DNA of 42,919 nt from Acidimicrobiia bacterium (GCA_003235475.1 QJWC01000088.1:1-42919), one strand, 5' to 3'; counted from the stretch's first letter, positions 1-8,854 are shown. Notes: generated by a model not told the origin, from the sequence alone. Made by a program: numbers and translations.

Positions 1-2
1 TG

Positions 3-221
3 GAGGACATCGAAGGAACGAAGGATGTGGCGCTCGTTCTCACGATTCCGCTCACCGACAAGGAACACATCGAGGTGATGCGCAAGGAAGACGAGCTGTA
101 TGTCACCGTCGACAACTACCGGAGGAGCCTCGCGCTCCCTGACTCGCTGAAGCGCAGGACGATTCGGCGAGCCAGGCTCGCGGAGGGCGAACTCCGTGTC
201 GAATTCACACTGGAGAAATGA
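3..221 (+). CDS. ArsA/GET3-family ATPase, C-terminal fragment
   Basis: The reading frame is already open at the left edge, so this is the last 72 codons of a longer gene; a GTG at 27 is internal. The visible part, with the stretch YVTVDNYRRSLALPDSL followed by a short beta-rich end, resembles the HSP20-like C-terminal domain that follows the ATPase domain in many actinobacterial ArsA-type anion-transporting ATPases. No ATPase motif is in view, so the assignment rests on this tail alone. The stop lies one base before the ATG of the next small gene, suggesting one transcript. Confidence 0.65.
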   Translation, partial: EDIEGTKDVALVLTIPLTDKEHIEVMRKEDELYVTVDNYRRSLALPDSLKRRTIRRARLAEGELRVEFTLEK

Positions 222-222
222 C

Positions 223-405
223 ATGGACGGGAACCAGATCGAATCCCTCACTGAGGCGACGAAGGATGCCGGGCGGCACTTCGCGAAGGCCGCCTTCGAG
301 GTCGCAGCCGGGGTGAGTGCCCTGGTCGTCGGGATCGTCAAGACGGTCAAGAACGACGATGACACCTCTGGGCCGGAGACCGTCGAGCGCATCGTCGTCG
401 AATAG
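223..405 (+). CDS. Small uncharacterised protein (60 aa)
   Basis: The ATG at 223 has a GGAG ribosome binding site 7 nt upstream, inside the end of the preceding gene. An in-frame GTG at 196 would only add residues overlapping that gene. The protein has a charged N-terminus, a central helix rich in Ala, Val and Gly (about residues 22-43, FEVAAGVSALVVGIVKTV) that could be amphipathic or membrane-associated, and an acidic C-terminus. I recognise no family. Position suggests co-expression with the ArsA-type ATPase. Confidence 0.6.
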   Translation: MDGNQIESLTEATKDAGRHFAKAAFEVAAGVSALVVGIVKTVKNDDDTSGPETVERIVVE

Positions 406-438
406 CGGCCCCGTTCGACGAGTACGCTCCTTCGCGGC

Positions 439-1365
439 ATGGCAGTGATCGGCGTCGACATCGGTGGCACGAAGGCCCTTGCCGTCCGGATCGAGGACGG
501 CAAGGTCGCCGCGACCGAACGACACACGCTCAACGGGTCCGAGGACCTGCTCGAAGCTGTGGAGAAGGCGGTCGCGTCGGTCTCCGACGGGGAACCCACG
601 GCCGTCGGGGTCGGCATCGCAGGGCTCGTCGATCAGGCAGACAGGACATTCGTGTGGGGACCGCACGTGGCCGGCGACCGTGTGGCCGTCGGCGCTGAAC
701 TCGAGACGCGATTCGGTGTCCCCGTCGCGGTCGACAACGACGCGAACACCGCGCTCATTGCTGAACTCGAACTCGGTGTTGCGAGCGGGTACCGCGATGT
801 CCTACTCGTCACGCTCGGGACAGGCATCGGCGGCGCGATCGCTGTCGACGGGGAGATCTACCGGGGCGGCGGGTACGCAGGGGAATGGGGCCACATGCGC
901 GTCGTGGCAGATGGGTTGCTGTGTGACTGCGGAAAGCGCGGGTGCTGGGAGACGCTTGCATCGGGGCCTGCGCTCGAACGGCTCGCGCGTGAGGTGCTGC
1001 ACGCAAATCCATCGTCCTCGCTGGCTCGTTCGCTCGGTGACCAGGAGGTGACCGGATACGCCGTCGTCGCATCCGCAGATCATGGTGACGAGACCGCACG
1101 GGCGCTTGTCGCCGAAGTGGGACGCGCTTTCGGCCAGGGTCTCGCCGACCTCGCTGCCATCTTCGATCCCGAGCTGATCGTCGTTGGAGGGGGCCTCGGA
1201 TCGGTCGGGGAGGGAATCGTCGGCCCCGCCCGACGGGTACTCGCAGACGCGATACATGGTGCGGCACACAGGATCGCACCGACGGTGCAGGTCGCTCGAC
1301 TGGGACCGACGGCCGGAGCGGTCGGCGCCGCCCTGTTGGCAGCTGAGGCCACCAATGGATCGTGA
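439..1365 (+). CDS. glk: ROK-family sugar kinase, probably glucokinase
   Basis: A 308-residue ROK kinase, expected to phosphorylate glucose with ATP at the entry to glycolysis. Visible motifs are the N-terminal phosphate loop DIGGTK (7-12), VDNDAN (98-103) with the likely catalytic Asp, GTGIGG (127-132), GEWGHM (148-153) with the zinc-ligand His, and the ROK zinc motif CDCGKRGCWE (162-171). Length is normal. There is no clear ribosome binding site; TACGCT ends 10 nt before the ATG, so a very short leader is possible. ROK proteins also act on other sugars, so substrate is inferred. The 3' end overlaps the next gene by 11 nt. Confidence 0.82.
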   Translation: MAVIGVDIGGTKALAVRIEDGKVAATERHTLNGSEDLLEAVEKAVASVSDGEPTAVGVGIAGLVDQADRTFVWGPHVAGDRVAVGAELETRFGVPVAVDNDANTALIAELELGVASGYRDVLLVTLGTGIGGAIAVDGEIYRGGGYAGEWGHMRVVADGLLCDCGKRGCWETLASGPALERLAREVLHANPSSSLARSLGDQEVTGYAVVASADHGDETARALVAEVGRAFGQGLADLAAIFDPELIVVGGGLGSVGEGIVGPARRVLADAIHGAAHRIAPTVQVARLGPTAGAVGAALLAAEATNGS

Positions 1366-1774
1366 GTATCCGCACCTCGAGGCGTCAGCCATCGACGATG
1401 CGCCCCCGCCGCCGAGGCGCACGTACGGCGACCTCTTGCGCGAGGTCGCACTTCTCCTGCCGAACATCGCCAGGCTGTTCGGTGGTCTCCTACGTGATCC
1501 CCGCGTCCCGCGACGACAGAAGGTGATGCTGGCGATGGCTGCGGCGTACATCGCCTCGCCGATCGATGTGATTCCCGACTTCGTGCCGGCGGTGGGACAC
1601 CTCGATGATGTCGTCGTCGCCGCGATCGCGGTCGACCAGCTGATGCGGAGCGTGCCGAGCGACGTGCTTTTCGAGCACTGGCGCGGCTCCGTCGACTCCC
1701 TCGACCTTGTTCGGTCGATCGTGGAGTGGGGCGTCGAGATCATTCCCGGCGTCTTCTCCGGCCGAGCTCGCTGA
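1355..1774 (+). CDS. YkvA-like DUF1232 protein
   Basis: A 139-residue protein. The core AYIASPIDVIPDFVPAVGHLDD (about 65-86) is the DUF1232 signature found in YkvA-like proteins, which are small, probably membrane-associated and of unknown function. The ATG at 1355 overlaps the end of the kinase gene by 11 nt and has TGAGG about 6 nt upstream; the longer frame from 1184 is only read-through over the kinase gene. The N-terminal 25 residues are Pro-rich and poorly conserved in character. Tight coupling suggests co-translation with the kinase, which does not by itself show related function. Confidence 0.75.
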   Translation: MDREYPHLEASAIDDAPPPPRRTYGDLLREVALLLPNIARLFGGLLRDPRVPRRQKVMLAMAAAYIASPIDVIPDFVPAVGHLDDVVVAAIAVDQLMRSVPSDVLFEHWRGSVDSLDLVRSIVEWGVEIIPGVFSGRAR

Positions 1775-1801
1775 CGCACCAGGCGCCCGTCGCGCAGCGC
1801 C

Positions 1802-1807
1802 TATCGT
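1802..1807 (+). promoter_or_regulatory. -10 box of a probable leaderless promoter
   Basis: TATCGT ends 6 nt before the ATG at 1814, which has no ribosome binding site. That spacing places transcription start at or next to the start codon. No convincing -35 element is visible. Confidence 0.5.
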
Positions 1808-1813
1808 TGCGGC

Positions 1814-3004
1814 ATGCAATTCCGCCGCATCAACAACCTGCCGCCGTACGTGTTCGCGGAGGTGAACGAACGGAAGCTCCAGGCGCGGCGGGCGGGCGTC
1901 GACGTGATCGACCTCGGATTCGGGAATCCCGACATCCCTTCTCCCGAAGGGGTTGTCGACAAGCTCGTCGAGGCGGCTCGCCAGCCGAAGAACCATAGGT
2001 ACTCGGCGTCGCGGGGCATCCCGAACCTCCGCAAGGCGGTCGCCGATCGATACGAGCGCGCCTACGGCGTCACCCTCGATCCCGACAAGGAAGTCATCAA
2101 CACGATCGGCGCGAAGGAAGGCCTCGCGCACCTCATGTGGGTGCTCGTCCAGCCGGGCGATGTGGCGCTCGTCCCCGAGCCGTCGTATCCGATCCACATC
2201 TATGCCCCCGTGCTCGCCGGGGCAGAGGTTCGGCGGGTCCAGCTCTCAACAGACGCGGACTTCTTCGATCGCCTGACGGCTGCCTTCAGGACCTCCTGGC
2301 CGAAGCCACGGGTCATCGTCACGTCGTTCCCGCACAACCCGACCACCTTGACCGTTGATCGGGACTTCTTCGCGAAGCTGGTGGACCTTGCCCACCGCAA
2401 CGACGTGATGCTGGTCAACGACTTTGCGTATGCGGACGTCGCATTCGACGGCTACCGGCCGACATCGCTCCTCGAGATAGACGGCGCGAAGGACGTCTCG
2501 GTCGAGCTGTTCACGCTTTCGAAGTCGCACTCGATGGCTGGCTGGCGCGTCGGCTTCGTGGTCGGCAACCCCGAGATCGTGGAGGCGCTGCGGCAGTTGA
2601 AGTCCTACCTCGACTACGGCACGTTCCAGCCGATCCAGATCGCTTCGATCATCGCGCTGAACGAGCACGATGCGTACATCGACGTCGTGACAGACGAGTA
2701 TCGGGTGCGCCGCGACACATTGATCGAAGGACTCAACAGGGCGGGGTGGGCAGTAGAGGCCCCGAAAGCGACGATGTTCGTGTGGGCGGCGATCCCCGAG
2801 CGATTCCGGTCGATGGGCAGCCTCAAGTTCGCGCTCGATCTCCTCGACAACGCCAACGTCGCTGTGAGCCCTGGTATCGGGTTCGGCCCGTCGGGGGATG
2901 GCCACGTGAGGTTTGCCCTCGTGGAGAACGAGCACAGAATCACACAGGCGACGCGCAACATCCGCAAGTACCTGGTCGACCGGTCGAACGCGAGCGCGGA
3001 ATGA
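1814..3004 (+). CDS. alaC: Class I/II aminotransferase, AlaC-like
   Basis: A 396-residue fold-type I PLP enzyme. PLP-binding features are GAKEG (99-103), the Asn of FPHNPTT (175), NDFAYAD (202-208) and the Schiff-base Lys237 in [15 protein letters not shown]. The overall pattern is closest to AlaC/YfdZ and LL-diaminopimelate-aminotransferase-like enzymes, which move amino groups between glutamate and pyruvate or related keto acids. Sequence alone does not separate alanine synthesis from other substrates. The start looks leaderless. The following fabD gene begins 47 nt downstream and may be on the same transcript. Confidence 0.78.
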   Translation: MQFRRINNLPPYVFAEVNERKLQARRAGVDVIDLGFGNPDIPSPEGVVDKLVEAARQPKNHRYSASRGIPNLRKAVADRYERAYGVTLDPDKEVINTIGAKEGLAHLMWVLVQPGDVALVPEPSYPIHIYAPVLAGAEVRRVQLSTDADFFDRLTAAFRTSWPKPRVIVTSFPHNPTTLTVDRDFFAKLVDLAHRNDVMLVNDFAYADVAFDGYRPTSLLEIDGAKDVSVELFTLSKSHSMAGWRVGFVVGNPEIVEALRQLKSYLDYGTFQPIQIASIIALNEHDAYIDVVTDEYRVRRDTLIEGLNRAGWAVEAPKATMFVWAAIPERFRSMGSLKFALDLLDNANVAVSPGIGFGPSGDGHVRFALVENEHRITQATRNIRKYLVDRSNASAE

Positions 3005-3050
3005 TGAAACCCGTTCCATCCAGCCTCGGTCGAACGAACGCTGGCTCCCC

Positions 3051-3974
3051 ATGATGTACGCAGTTCTCTTCCCCGGACAAGGCAGTCAATCCGTCGGGAT
3101 GTGCGCCGATGTGCGCGCCTCCCGCCCGGAGCTGTTCGCTCGCGCCTCGGACATCCTCGGATGGGACCTCGAGGCGGCGATCGCCGATGGCCCAGAGGAA
3201 GCGCTCACCGCGACGGAACGTGCCCAGCCAGCGCTGTTCGTGACCTCGTTTGCGATGTGGGAGGCGTTCTCCGCGGCAACCGGCCACCAGCCGTCGGCCG
3301 TTGCCGGGCACTCGCTCGGGGAGTACACGGCACTTGCAGCCTCGGGGGCGCTCTCCTTCGAAGATGGTGTGGCGCTTGTCGCAGAGCGTGGCCGTGCGAT
3401 GGCCGAAGCGGCAGCCTCGCAGTCGTCATCGATGGCGGCGCTCCTCGGCGCCGACGAGGACGCTGCCGAAGCGATCGCGACCCGTCGACGCGACGAAGGC
3501 GGCCAGCTGTACGTGGCGAACCTGAATGCTCCGGGTCAGATCGTCGTTGCAGGCGGAACGGATGACATCGCGTGGTTGACGGAGAATGCAAGGGAGCTCG
3601 GAGTGCGTCGCGCCATCCCGCTCGCCGTCGCTGGAGCGTTCCACTCCCCGTTCATGGCGAGCGCGAGAGAACGCCTCGACGCGGCCCTGGCGGGCACCGA
3701 CTTCGGCGAGCCTGCGATGCCCGTGATCGCCAACGCCACGGCGCAGGTCATGGATGATCCCAGGGAGGCCCTTTCCGAGCAGCTCACGTCGCCTGTGCGA
3801 TTCGCCGCGTCGCTGCTGTTCCTCGCGGAGGCTGGCTGTCGATCCTTCGTACATGTCGGGCCGGGCGACGTCACGGCCGGTCTCGCGAAACGCACGGTCG
3901 ATGGCGCAGAAGTGCACGTCGCGTCAGACCTCGAACAGGTGCGGAGCGTCGCAGAGGCGGTTTCCGTACAATGA
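3051..3974 (+). CDS. fabD: Malonyl-CoA:ACP transacylase
   Basis: A 307-residue FabD, which loads malonyl groups from CoA onto acyl carrier protein for fatty-acid synthesis. GQGSQ (9-13), nucleophile Ser88 in GHSLGEY, Arg113 for the malonyl carboxylate and catalytic His198 in GAFHSPF are all present at the expected spacing. Tandem ATGs at 3051 and 3054 are both possible starts; neither has a clear ribosome binding site, and the open frame upstream overlaps the aminotransferase. First gene of the fab operon; 22 nt separate it from fabH. Confidence 0.93.
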   Translation: MMYAVLFPGQGSQSVGMCADVRASRPELFARASDILGWDLEAAIADGPEEALTATERAQPALFVTSFAMWEAFSAATGHQPSAVAGHSLGEYTALAASGALSFEDGVALVAERGRAMAEAAASQSSSMAALLGADEDAAEAIATRRRDEGGQLYVANLNAPGQIVVAGGTDDIAWLTENARELGVRRAIPLAVAGAFHSPFMASARERLDAALAGTDFGEPAMPVIANATAQVMDDPREALSEQLTSPVRFAASLLFLAEAGCRSFVHVGPGDVTAGLAKRTVDGAEVHVASDLEQVRSVAEAVSVQ

Positions 3975-3996
3975 CTCACCGATCGGAAGGAGCGGC

Positions 3997-5055
3997 ATGA
4001 TGAACGCCACCATCACCGGCTGGGGCCGGTACACGCCGCAGGCAGTGCTCACGAACGACGACCTCGCAACGGTGGTCGATACATCCGACGAATGGATCAC
4101 CTCACGCTCCGGCATCAAGGAGCGCCGAATCTCGCACATCGTCAACTCGGACATGGCCACCGCGGCTGGCAGGCAGGCAATCGCCGCTGCCGGTCTCGAA
4201 CCCGACGACATCGACTACATCATCGTCGCCACGTGCACGCCAGACCGCCAGATCCCGTCAACCGCTTGCTACGTACAGACGAAGCTCGGAGCGAACAACG
4301 CGGCCGCCGCCGACATCAACGCCGGCTGCACAGGGTTCATCTACGCGCTCTCGATGGCGCACGGCCTCATCGCAGCTGGCACGTCGTCGAAGGTGTTGAT
4401 CATCGGCAGCGAGAGGCTCTCGACATACCTCAACCTCGCCGAGCGATCGACCGCGGTGCTGTTCGGCGATGGCGCGGGCGCTGTCGTCGTCGAGGCGACC
4501 GATCGGGACGAAGGTATCCGAACGATGAGCCTCGGCTCGGACGGCAGCGGTGCAGAATCACTCACGGCGACCGGCCTCGGAACGAACTTCATAGGCACCG
4601 AGGCGCGGCTCGCCATCGTGATGGATGGAGCAGAGGTCTTCAAGAACGCAGTCGTGCGGATGGGTGACGGCGTTGTCAAAGCGGCGGAGGACGCGGGCTG
4701 GGACCTCGATGAGATCGACCTCGTGATACCCCACCAGGCGAACATTCGGATCATTGATGCGGTGCGGCGCCGGATCGGTGCCTCGGAGGACAAGATCTTC
4801 GCCAACATCCACAAGTACGGGAACACGTCGGCTGCGACGATTCCGATCGGCCTGTCCGAGGCGCTCGAGGAGGGCACCATCAAGCCCGGAGCGAAACTCG
4901 TGCTCGTCGCCTTCGGCGCAGGGTTCACGTGGGGAGCGAGTGCCATCGAGTGGGGCGACCGCGTCGATCCCGTCTCGAAGGTGGAGGTCGACTACGGCGA
5001 GCCGGACAGGACCGCGCTCGAGATGATGATCGACCGGCAGCGGGCGTTCACCTGA
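3997..5055 (+). CDS. fabH: Beta-ketoacyl-ACP synthase III
   Basis: A 352-residue FabH that starts fatty-acid chains by condensing a short acyl-CoA with malonyl-ACP. The Cys-His-Asn triad is complete: Cys111 (NAGCTGF), His246 (PHQAN), Asn276 (KYGNTS). GGAAGGAG lies just upstream of the tandem ATGs at 3997/4000. The normal fold ends near GAGFTWGA (307-314), but the protein continues about 38 residues with an acidic then basic tail not typical of FabH. In actinobacteria FabH often prefers branched starters; specificity is not readable here. The stop overlaps the fabG start by one base. Confidence 0.94.
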   Translation: MMNATITGWGRYTPQAVLTNDDLATVVDTSDEWITSRSGIKERRISHIVNSDMATAAGRQAIAAAGLEPDDIDYIIVATCTPDRQIPSTACYVQTKLGANNAAAADINAGCTGFIYALSMAHGLIAAGTSSKVLIIGSERLSTYLNLAERSTAVLFGDGAGAVVVEATDRDEGIRTMSLGSDGSGAESLTATGLGTNFIGTEARLAIVMDGAEVFKNAVVRMGDGVVKAAEDAGWDLDEIDLVIPHQANIRIIDAVRRRIGASEDKIFANIHKYGNTSAATIPIGLSEALEEGTIKPGAKLVLVAFGAGFTWGASAIEWGDRVDPVSKVEVDYGEPDRTALEMMIDRQRAFT

Positions 5056-5789
5056 TGGAAGAAGTTGCGGTTGTCACCGGGGCTTCCCGGGGAATCGGGC
5101 GTGCGATCGCCGTTCATCTCGCTCGCGAGGGCGTGGCCGTTGCGGTCAACTACGCATCGAGTTCGGGGAAGGCCGATGAGGTCGTCGCGGAGATCGAGGG
5201 ATCGGGAGGCACCGCGATTGCGGTCCAGGCCGATGTGTCAGACGAGGCCGCCGTCGCTGCAATGTTCGACCGGGTGGCCGAGGAGCTAGGGCCAGTCACG
5301 ATTCTCGTCAACAACGCAGGGATCACCGACGACGGGCTGGTGCTTCGGATGGGCACCGACCAGTGGGATCGCGTCATCTCGACCAATCTCAGGTCCGTCT
5401 ACCTGTGCACGAAGGCTGCCCTCCGCGGCATGGTCAGGGCGAAGCACGGCCGCATCATCAACATCAGCTCGGTGTCAGGCGTCTCTGGCAACCCCGGCCA
5501 GGCGAACTACGCAGCCTCGAAGGCAGGGATCATCGGGTTCACGAAATCGATGGCCAAAGAGGTCGGATCGCGGGGGATCACAGTGAACGCCGTGGCCCCC
5601 GGCTTCATCGAGACCGACATGACCGAGGCACTCGGCGAGGACGCGACAGGCCGCGCGGCCGGTCAGATCTCGCTCGGACGGCTTGGAACACCTGAAGAAG
5701 TGGCGTCCGTGGTGGGCTATCTTGCCTCGGACGGCGCTTCGTACATCACCGGACAAACGATCGTCGTCGACGGCGGTTTGGCACTCTGA
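5055..5789 (+). CDS. fabG: 3-oxoacyl-ACP reductase
   Basis: A 244-residue short-chain dehydrogenase that reduces 3-oxoacyl-ACP with NADPH. The nucleotide loop TGASRGIG (8-15), NNAG (86-89), Asn111, Ser139, Tyr152 and Lys156 form the complete active site. The ATG at 5055 shares its A with the TGA of fabH, so the frame from 4929 is not used. Many short-chain dehydrogenases look alike, but the position between fabH and acpP fixes the role. Confidence 0.94.
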   Translation: MEEVAVVTGASRGIGRAIAVHLAREGVAVAVNYASSSGKADEVVAEIEGSGGTAIAVQADVSDEAAVAAMFDRVAEELGPVTILVNNAGITDDGLVLRMGTDQWDRVISTNLRSVYLCTKAALRGMVRAKHGRIINISSVSGVSGNPGQANYAASKAGIIGFTKSMAKEVGSRGITVNAVAPGFIETDMTEALGEDATGRAAGQISLGRLGTPEEVASVVGYLASDGASYITGQTIVVDGGLAL

Positions 5790-5809
5790 AACAAAGGGGA
5801 TCACCCACG

Positions 5810-6055
5810 ATGGAACGCTCAGAAATCGAAGCGAAGATGAAGGAACTCCTCGTCGAGGAGCTTGGACTCGATGAAGACAAGATCGCGAACGATTCGCGGT
5901 TCGAGGAGGACCTCGAGGTTGACTCCCTCGGCGTGGTCGAGCTCCTGATGGCGCTCGAGGACAACTTCGGTGTGCAGATCCCCGACGAGGAAGCAGAACA
6001 GCTGACGACCGTCGGCGAAGCTGTCGACCTGGTCCAGAAGAAGCTCGACGGATAG
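5810..6055 (+). CDS. acpP: Acyl carrier protein
   Basis: An 81-residue acidic protein with the phosphopantetheine attachment motif DSL; Ser39 is modified by a holo-ACP synthase not encoded in this window. It carries the growing acyl chain between FabD, FabH, FabG and FabF. A GGGG purine run lies before the ATG, and 9 nt separate it from fabF. Length and acidity are typical. Confidence 0.96.
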   Translation: MERSEIEAKMKELLVEELGLDEDKIANDSRFEEDLEVDSLGVVELLMALEDNFGVQIPDEEAEQLTTVGEAVDLVQKKLDG

Positions 6056-6064
6056 GAACCCACC

Positions 6065-7315
6065 ATGCATGATCGCCGCGTCGTAGTGACGGGCCTTGGG
6101 GCGATCACATCGCTCGGAAACGGCGTCGAACCGTTGTGGGAAAACCTGCTTGCTGGCAAGAGCGGGATCTCCCACATCGAGCGCATCGACGTCTCGGACA
6201 TCCCTGTGAAGATCGCAGCGGAGATCAAGGACTTCGACATCGAGCAGTACATGTCGCGTCGCGAGGCGCGCCGACTCGACCGAAGCTCGCAGTATTTCTG
6301 GGTGGCGACCCAGCAGGCCCTCGCCGACGCAGGCATCCACTACGAGGAGGATGACCCGGCAGCGCTCCGCGCTGGCGTGCTCGCGGGCACGGGCATCGGC
6401 GGCGTCGAGACGTTCGAGGAACAGCTGAACGTTCTCGTCGAGCGGGGCCCACGAAGGATGTCACCGACCGGCATCGCCATGATCATCTCGAACATGGCAG
6501 GTGGTGTTGCGTCGATCGACTTCCACCTGTACGGGCCGAACTCGACCGTCGTCACCGCGTGCGCTGCGTCGGCGAACGCGATCGGCGACGCTGCGGAGGT
6601 CATCCGCCGAGGTGCTGCGGACGTGATGGTCGCTGGTGGGGGAGAGGCGTCGATCACGAGGTTCGCCGTTGGCGGTTTCAGCCAGGCGAGAGCGCTGAGC
6701 ACGAACAATGAAGATCCCCAGGGGGCGTCGCGGCCGTTCGACCTCAACCGTGACGGGTTCGTGATGGGTGAGGGCGCAGCGGTGCTGATCCTCGAGGACT
6801 ACGAGCACGCCGTGAACAGGGGCGCCAGGATCTACGGTGAGGTCATCGGGTACGGGATGTCGGCCGACGGCTATCACATCACGCTGCCGAGGCCGGGCGG
6901 CGCCGGCGCCGCGAGGGCCATGAGTGCAGCTCTGGCGGACGCCGGGATGACACCCGGAGACCTCGACTACATCAATGCCCACGGCACCTCGACCCCTGCA
7001 AACGACACGACCGAGACCTCGGCGATCAAGATCGCCATGGGCGACGATGCCTACAGGGTTCCGATCTCATCGTCCAAGTCGATGACGGGCCACCTGCTCG
7101 GCGCGGCAGGCGCGATCGAATCGCTCGTCTGCCTGCTCGCAATGCGCGACGGGAAGATCCCGCCGACGATCAACTACGAGACGCCCGACCCCGAATGCGA
7201 CCTCGACTATGTCCCGAACACCGCCCGTGATGTCACGGTTCGGACAGCGATGACGAACAGCTTCGGTTTCGGAGGGCACAACGTGTCGCTCGTCTTCGGA
7301 GCCGTCGACTCCTAA
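6065..7315 (+). CDS. fabF: Beta-ketoacyl-ACP synthase II
   Basis: A 416-residue elongating condensing enzyme. The Cys-His-His triad with its Lys is intact: Cys166 (TACAAS), His306 (NAHGTST), Lys338 and His343 (SSKSMTGH). Length is typical of FabF. It ends the fab operon; the dehydratase and enoyl reductase needed for a full type II cycle must lie elsewhere. Its TAA stop overlaps the stop of the convergent minus-strand gene by 4 nt, and no hairpin terminator is evident. Confidence 0.95.
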   Translation: MHDRRVVVTGLGAITSLGNGVEPLWENLLAGKSGISHIERIDVSDIPVKIAAEIKDFDIEQYMSRREARRLDRSSQYFWVATQQALADAGIHYEEDDPAALRAGVLAGTGIGGVETFEEQLNVLVERGPRRMSPTGIAMIISNMAGGVASIDFHLYGPNSTVVTACAASANAIGDAAEVIRRGAADVMVAGGGEASITRFAVGGFSQARALSTNNEDPQGASRPFDLNRDGFVMGEGAAVLILEDYEHAVNRGARIYGEVIGYGMSADGYHITLPRPGGAGAARAMSAALADAGMTPGDLDYINAHGTSTPANDTTETSAIKIAMGDDAYRVPISSSKSMTGHLLGAAGAIESLVCLLAMRDGKIPPTINYETPDPECDLDYVPNTARDVTVRTAMTNSFGFGGHNVSLVFGAVDS

Positions 7316-7731
7316 TCCGCCTCGCCTTCTGGCGGCACCTCGCACCCCGGAGTCGGGGGAGGGGTTCCAGCGACGACGTGCTCGTTGTATTCATCGAACG
7401 ACCGCATCACGAGGGCAGCGACGATGCCGACACCGACGAAGGCTGCGATGCCGGTGATCGTGCCGCCCGCGACTTCGAGCGCGGCGCACGTGTCCGGGAG
7501 GCAGATCGACTCGACGATGCTCGCCCCGACGAGGACGCCAGCCATCGTGCCGACGAATACAGTGCTGGAGATCGCGGGCCGAACGCCGAACCTCGCTGCG
7601 ACAAGTGCGAATCCGATTCCGGCAAGCGCTCCGACGATGCCGAGGAGCGTCGAGCCCAGAAGGAGGCCGGCGACGAACCCGAAGATCCCGCAGATGCCAG
7701 CAACCACGTAGTCCGAGGCGCGCATCGTCAT
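7312..7731 (-). CDS. Small integral membrane protein
   Basis: A 139-residue protein with four hydrophobic segments (about 6-25, 27-47, 52-72, 86-108), each Gly- and Ala-rich, followed by a polar Pro-rich cytoplasmic or external tail. Two Cys (ICLPDTC) sit in the loop before the last segment and could pair. The start at 7731 overlaps the stop of the upstream gene as ATGA, so the two are translationally coupled; the longer frame upstream overlaps that gene entirely. No family recognised. Confidence 0.68.
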   Translation of the reverse strand: MTMRASDYVVAGICGIFGFVAGLLLGSTLLGIVGALAGIGFALVAARFGVRPAISSTVFVGTMAGVLVGASIVESICLPDTCAALEVAGGTITGIAAFVGVGIVAALVMRSFDEYNEHVVAGTPPPTPGCEVPPEGEAD

Positions 7732-8414
7732 GATCGCCACACCGGTTCGGGGAGAGGCGGTGTGATGACGGTCGTGGTGCGACGTGCTGCGGGGAGCCAC
7801 GCAGCGATTGCCGTCGTGACGCCCGCAAGGGCGAGCACGACCGCTCCTGGGATCGTTGTGGCGAACGCTGCCCACATCACCAGTGCGGGCACCACGGTGC
7901 GGAGGGACCAAAGGCCGATCCGGTTCCCCCGGCCGAACAGGACCGCCGCGAGCGTTGCTGAGGTCGCGGCGATCCAATGGGACAGGCTGGCCCCTTGCCA
8001 CGCGCACACGCCGACGACGAAGTACGCCACGGCGCCGATCGACGTCAGGGCGATCGGAACGGGACCAGGGGCCTCGACGAGCTTGCCCTTACGGAGCCAC
8101 AGTGCGAGCCACGGCCCGTGGAGTCCGACGAGGGCGGTCGCGCCAAGCGCGACGGTGGGCCAGATGAGTGCCGATTCGCCGACCGCAGCTGCGGCCATCG
8201 CCGCGACGACGACCAGCGTTGCGCTGACGAGGCCCCACGGTGCCCGCGCGAGCACGATGCCAGAGAGTGACACGAGCGCGCCGATGGCGAGGCCGAGGGC
8301 GATCATGGCTGCGGCACTGCGAGCGATGGGTCCTGGGTCTGCGATCAGCGAGGCGACTCCGGAAACGGCTGCGAGCAGGCAGACGAGCCCAACGGTGAGA
8401 TGCGACGTGCGCAT
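7728..8414 (-). CDS. Polytopic membrane protein
   Basis: A 228-residue, strongly hydrophobic protein with about seven or eight predicted membrane segments separated by short loops, and an Arg/Thr-rich C-terminus. No transporter or enzyme motif is visible. The ATG at 8414 is chosen because the frame upstream is Arg-rich and runs over the neighbouring gene. It lies 8 nt after the cupredoxin-like gene and overlaps the next membrane-protein gene by 4 nt, so the three form one operon. Confidence 0.68.
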   Translation of the reverse strand: MRTSHLTVGLVCLLAAVSGVASLIADPGPIARSAAAMIALGLAIGALVSLSGIVLARAPWGLVSATLVVVAAMAAAAVGESALIWPTVALGATALVGLHGPWLALWLRKGKLVEAPGPVPIALTSIGAVAYFVVGVCAWQGASLSHWIAATSATLAAVLFGRGNRIGLWSLRTVVPALVMWAAFATTIPGAVVLALAGVTTAIAAWLPAARRTTTVITPPLPEPVWRS

Positions 8415-8422
8415 CGAACCAG

Positions 8423-8854
8423 CTACTGCTCGGGTCGTGTATCGACCGAGCCCGGAATGCGCTGGAACCCGATCAAGGCTTCGTAGCGATGGATCCCGGG
8501 TTCGAGCGTCGAGAAGTCGAATTCGAAGGTGTCGCCCTGCCCGAGGGGCTCTGACTGGAAGGAGCCGTCGCTTGCAAGGAGAATGTATTCCCGCGGGTCC
8601 TCGTTGATCCACTGGACGATCTGGATGACGTTCGTGTCGATTTGGAGGACCGAGGGCCTGAACGATCCGTTGTTCAAGCGGACGATCGTGACGCCCTCCG
8701 GCGGCGGCTCGGTGGTCGTCGTTGTGGTCGGCACACGACCGGCGTCGATCGTGGCCTGCGACGGCCCGCTCGTGAGGATGGAACCTACGACGAGGACGAG
8801 GGCAAACACCGCGGCGACGAACACGCCAGCCTTCATGAGATTGCGCCTGCCCAC
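8423..8854 (-). CDS. Membrane-anchored cupredoxin-like protein lacking copper ligands
   Basis: A 143-residue protein from a GTG with AGGA 6 nt upstream. One membrane segment or uncleaved signal (about 7-27) is followed by a Thr/Pro linker (43-55, six consecutive Thr) and an extracytoplasmic beta domain. Phrases such as VQWINED, SEPLGQGDTFEFDF and EPGIHRYEA match the strand order of plastocyanin-like domains. The usual His after the NxD turn and the Cys-His-Met ligand loop are absent (REY and EALIGFQ instead), so copper binding is unlikely. It could serve as a binding or scaffold domain. An ATG at 8836 is an alternative start. Confidence 0.6.
   Translation of the reverse strand: MGRRNLMKAGVFVAAVFALVLVVGSILTSGPSQATIDAGRVPTTTTTTEPPPEGVTIVRLNNGSFRPSVLQIDTNVIQIVQWINEDPREYILLASDGSFQSEPLGQGDTFEFDFSTLEPGIHRYEALIGFQRIPGSVDTRPEQ

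Noticed and set aside
7378-8607. 409-codon plus-strand ORF over the two membrane-protein genes
   Set aside because: Low-complexity Ala/Arg/Asp/Thr product without motifs; the minus-strand frames give clean membrane helices with an ATGA overlap.
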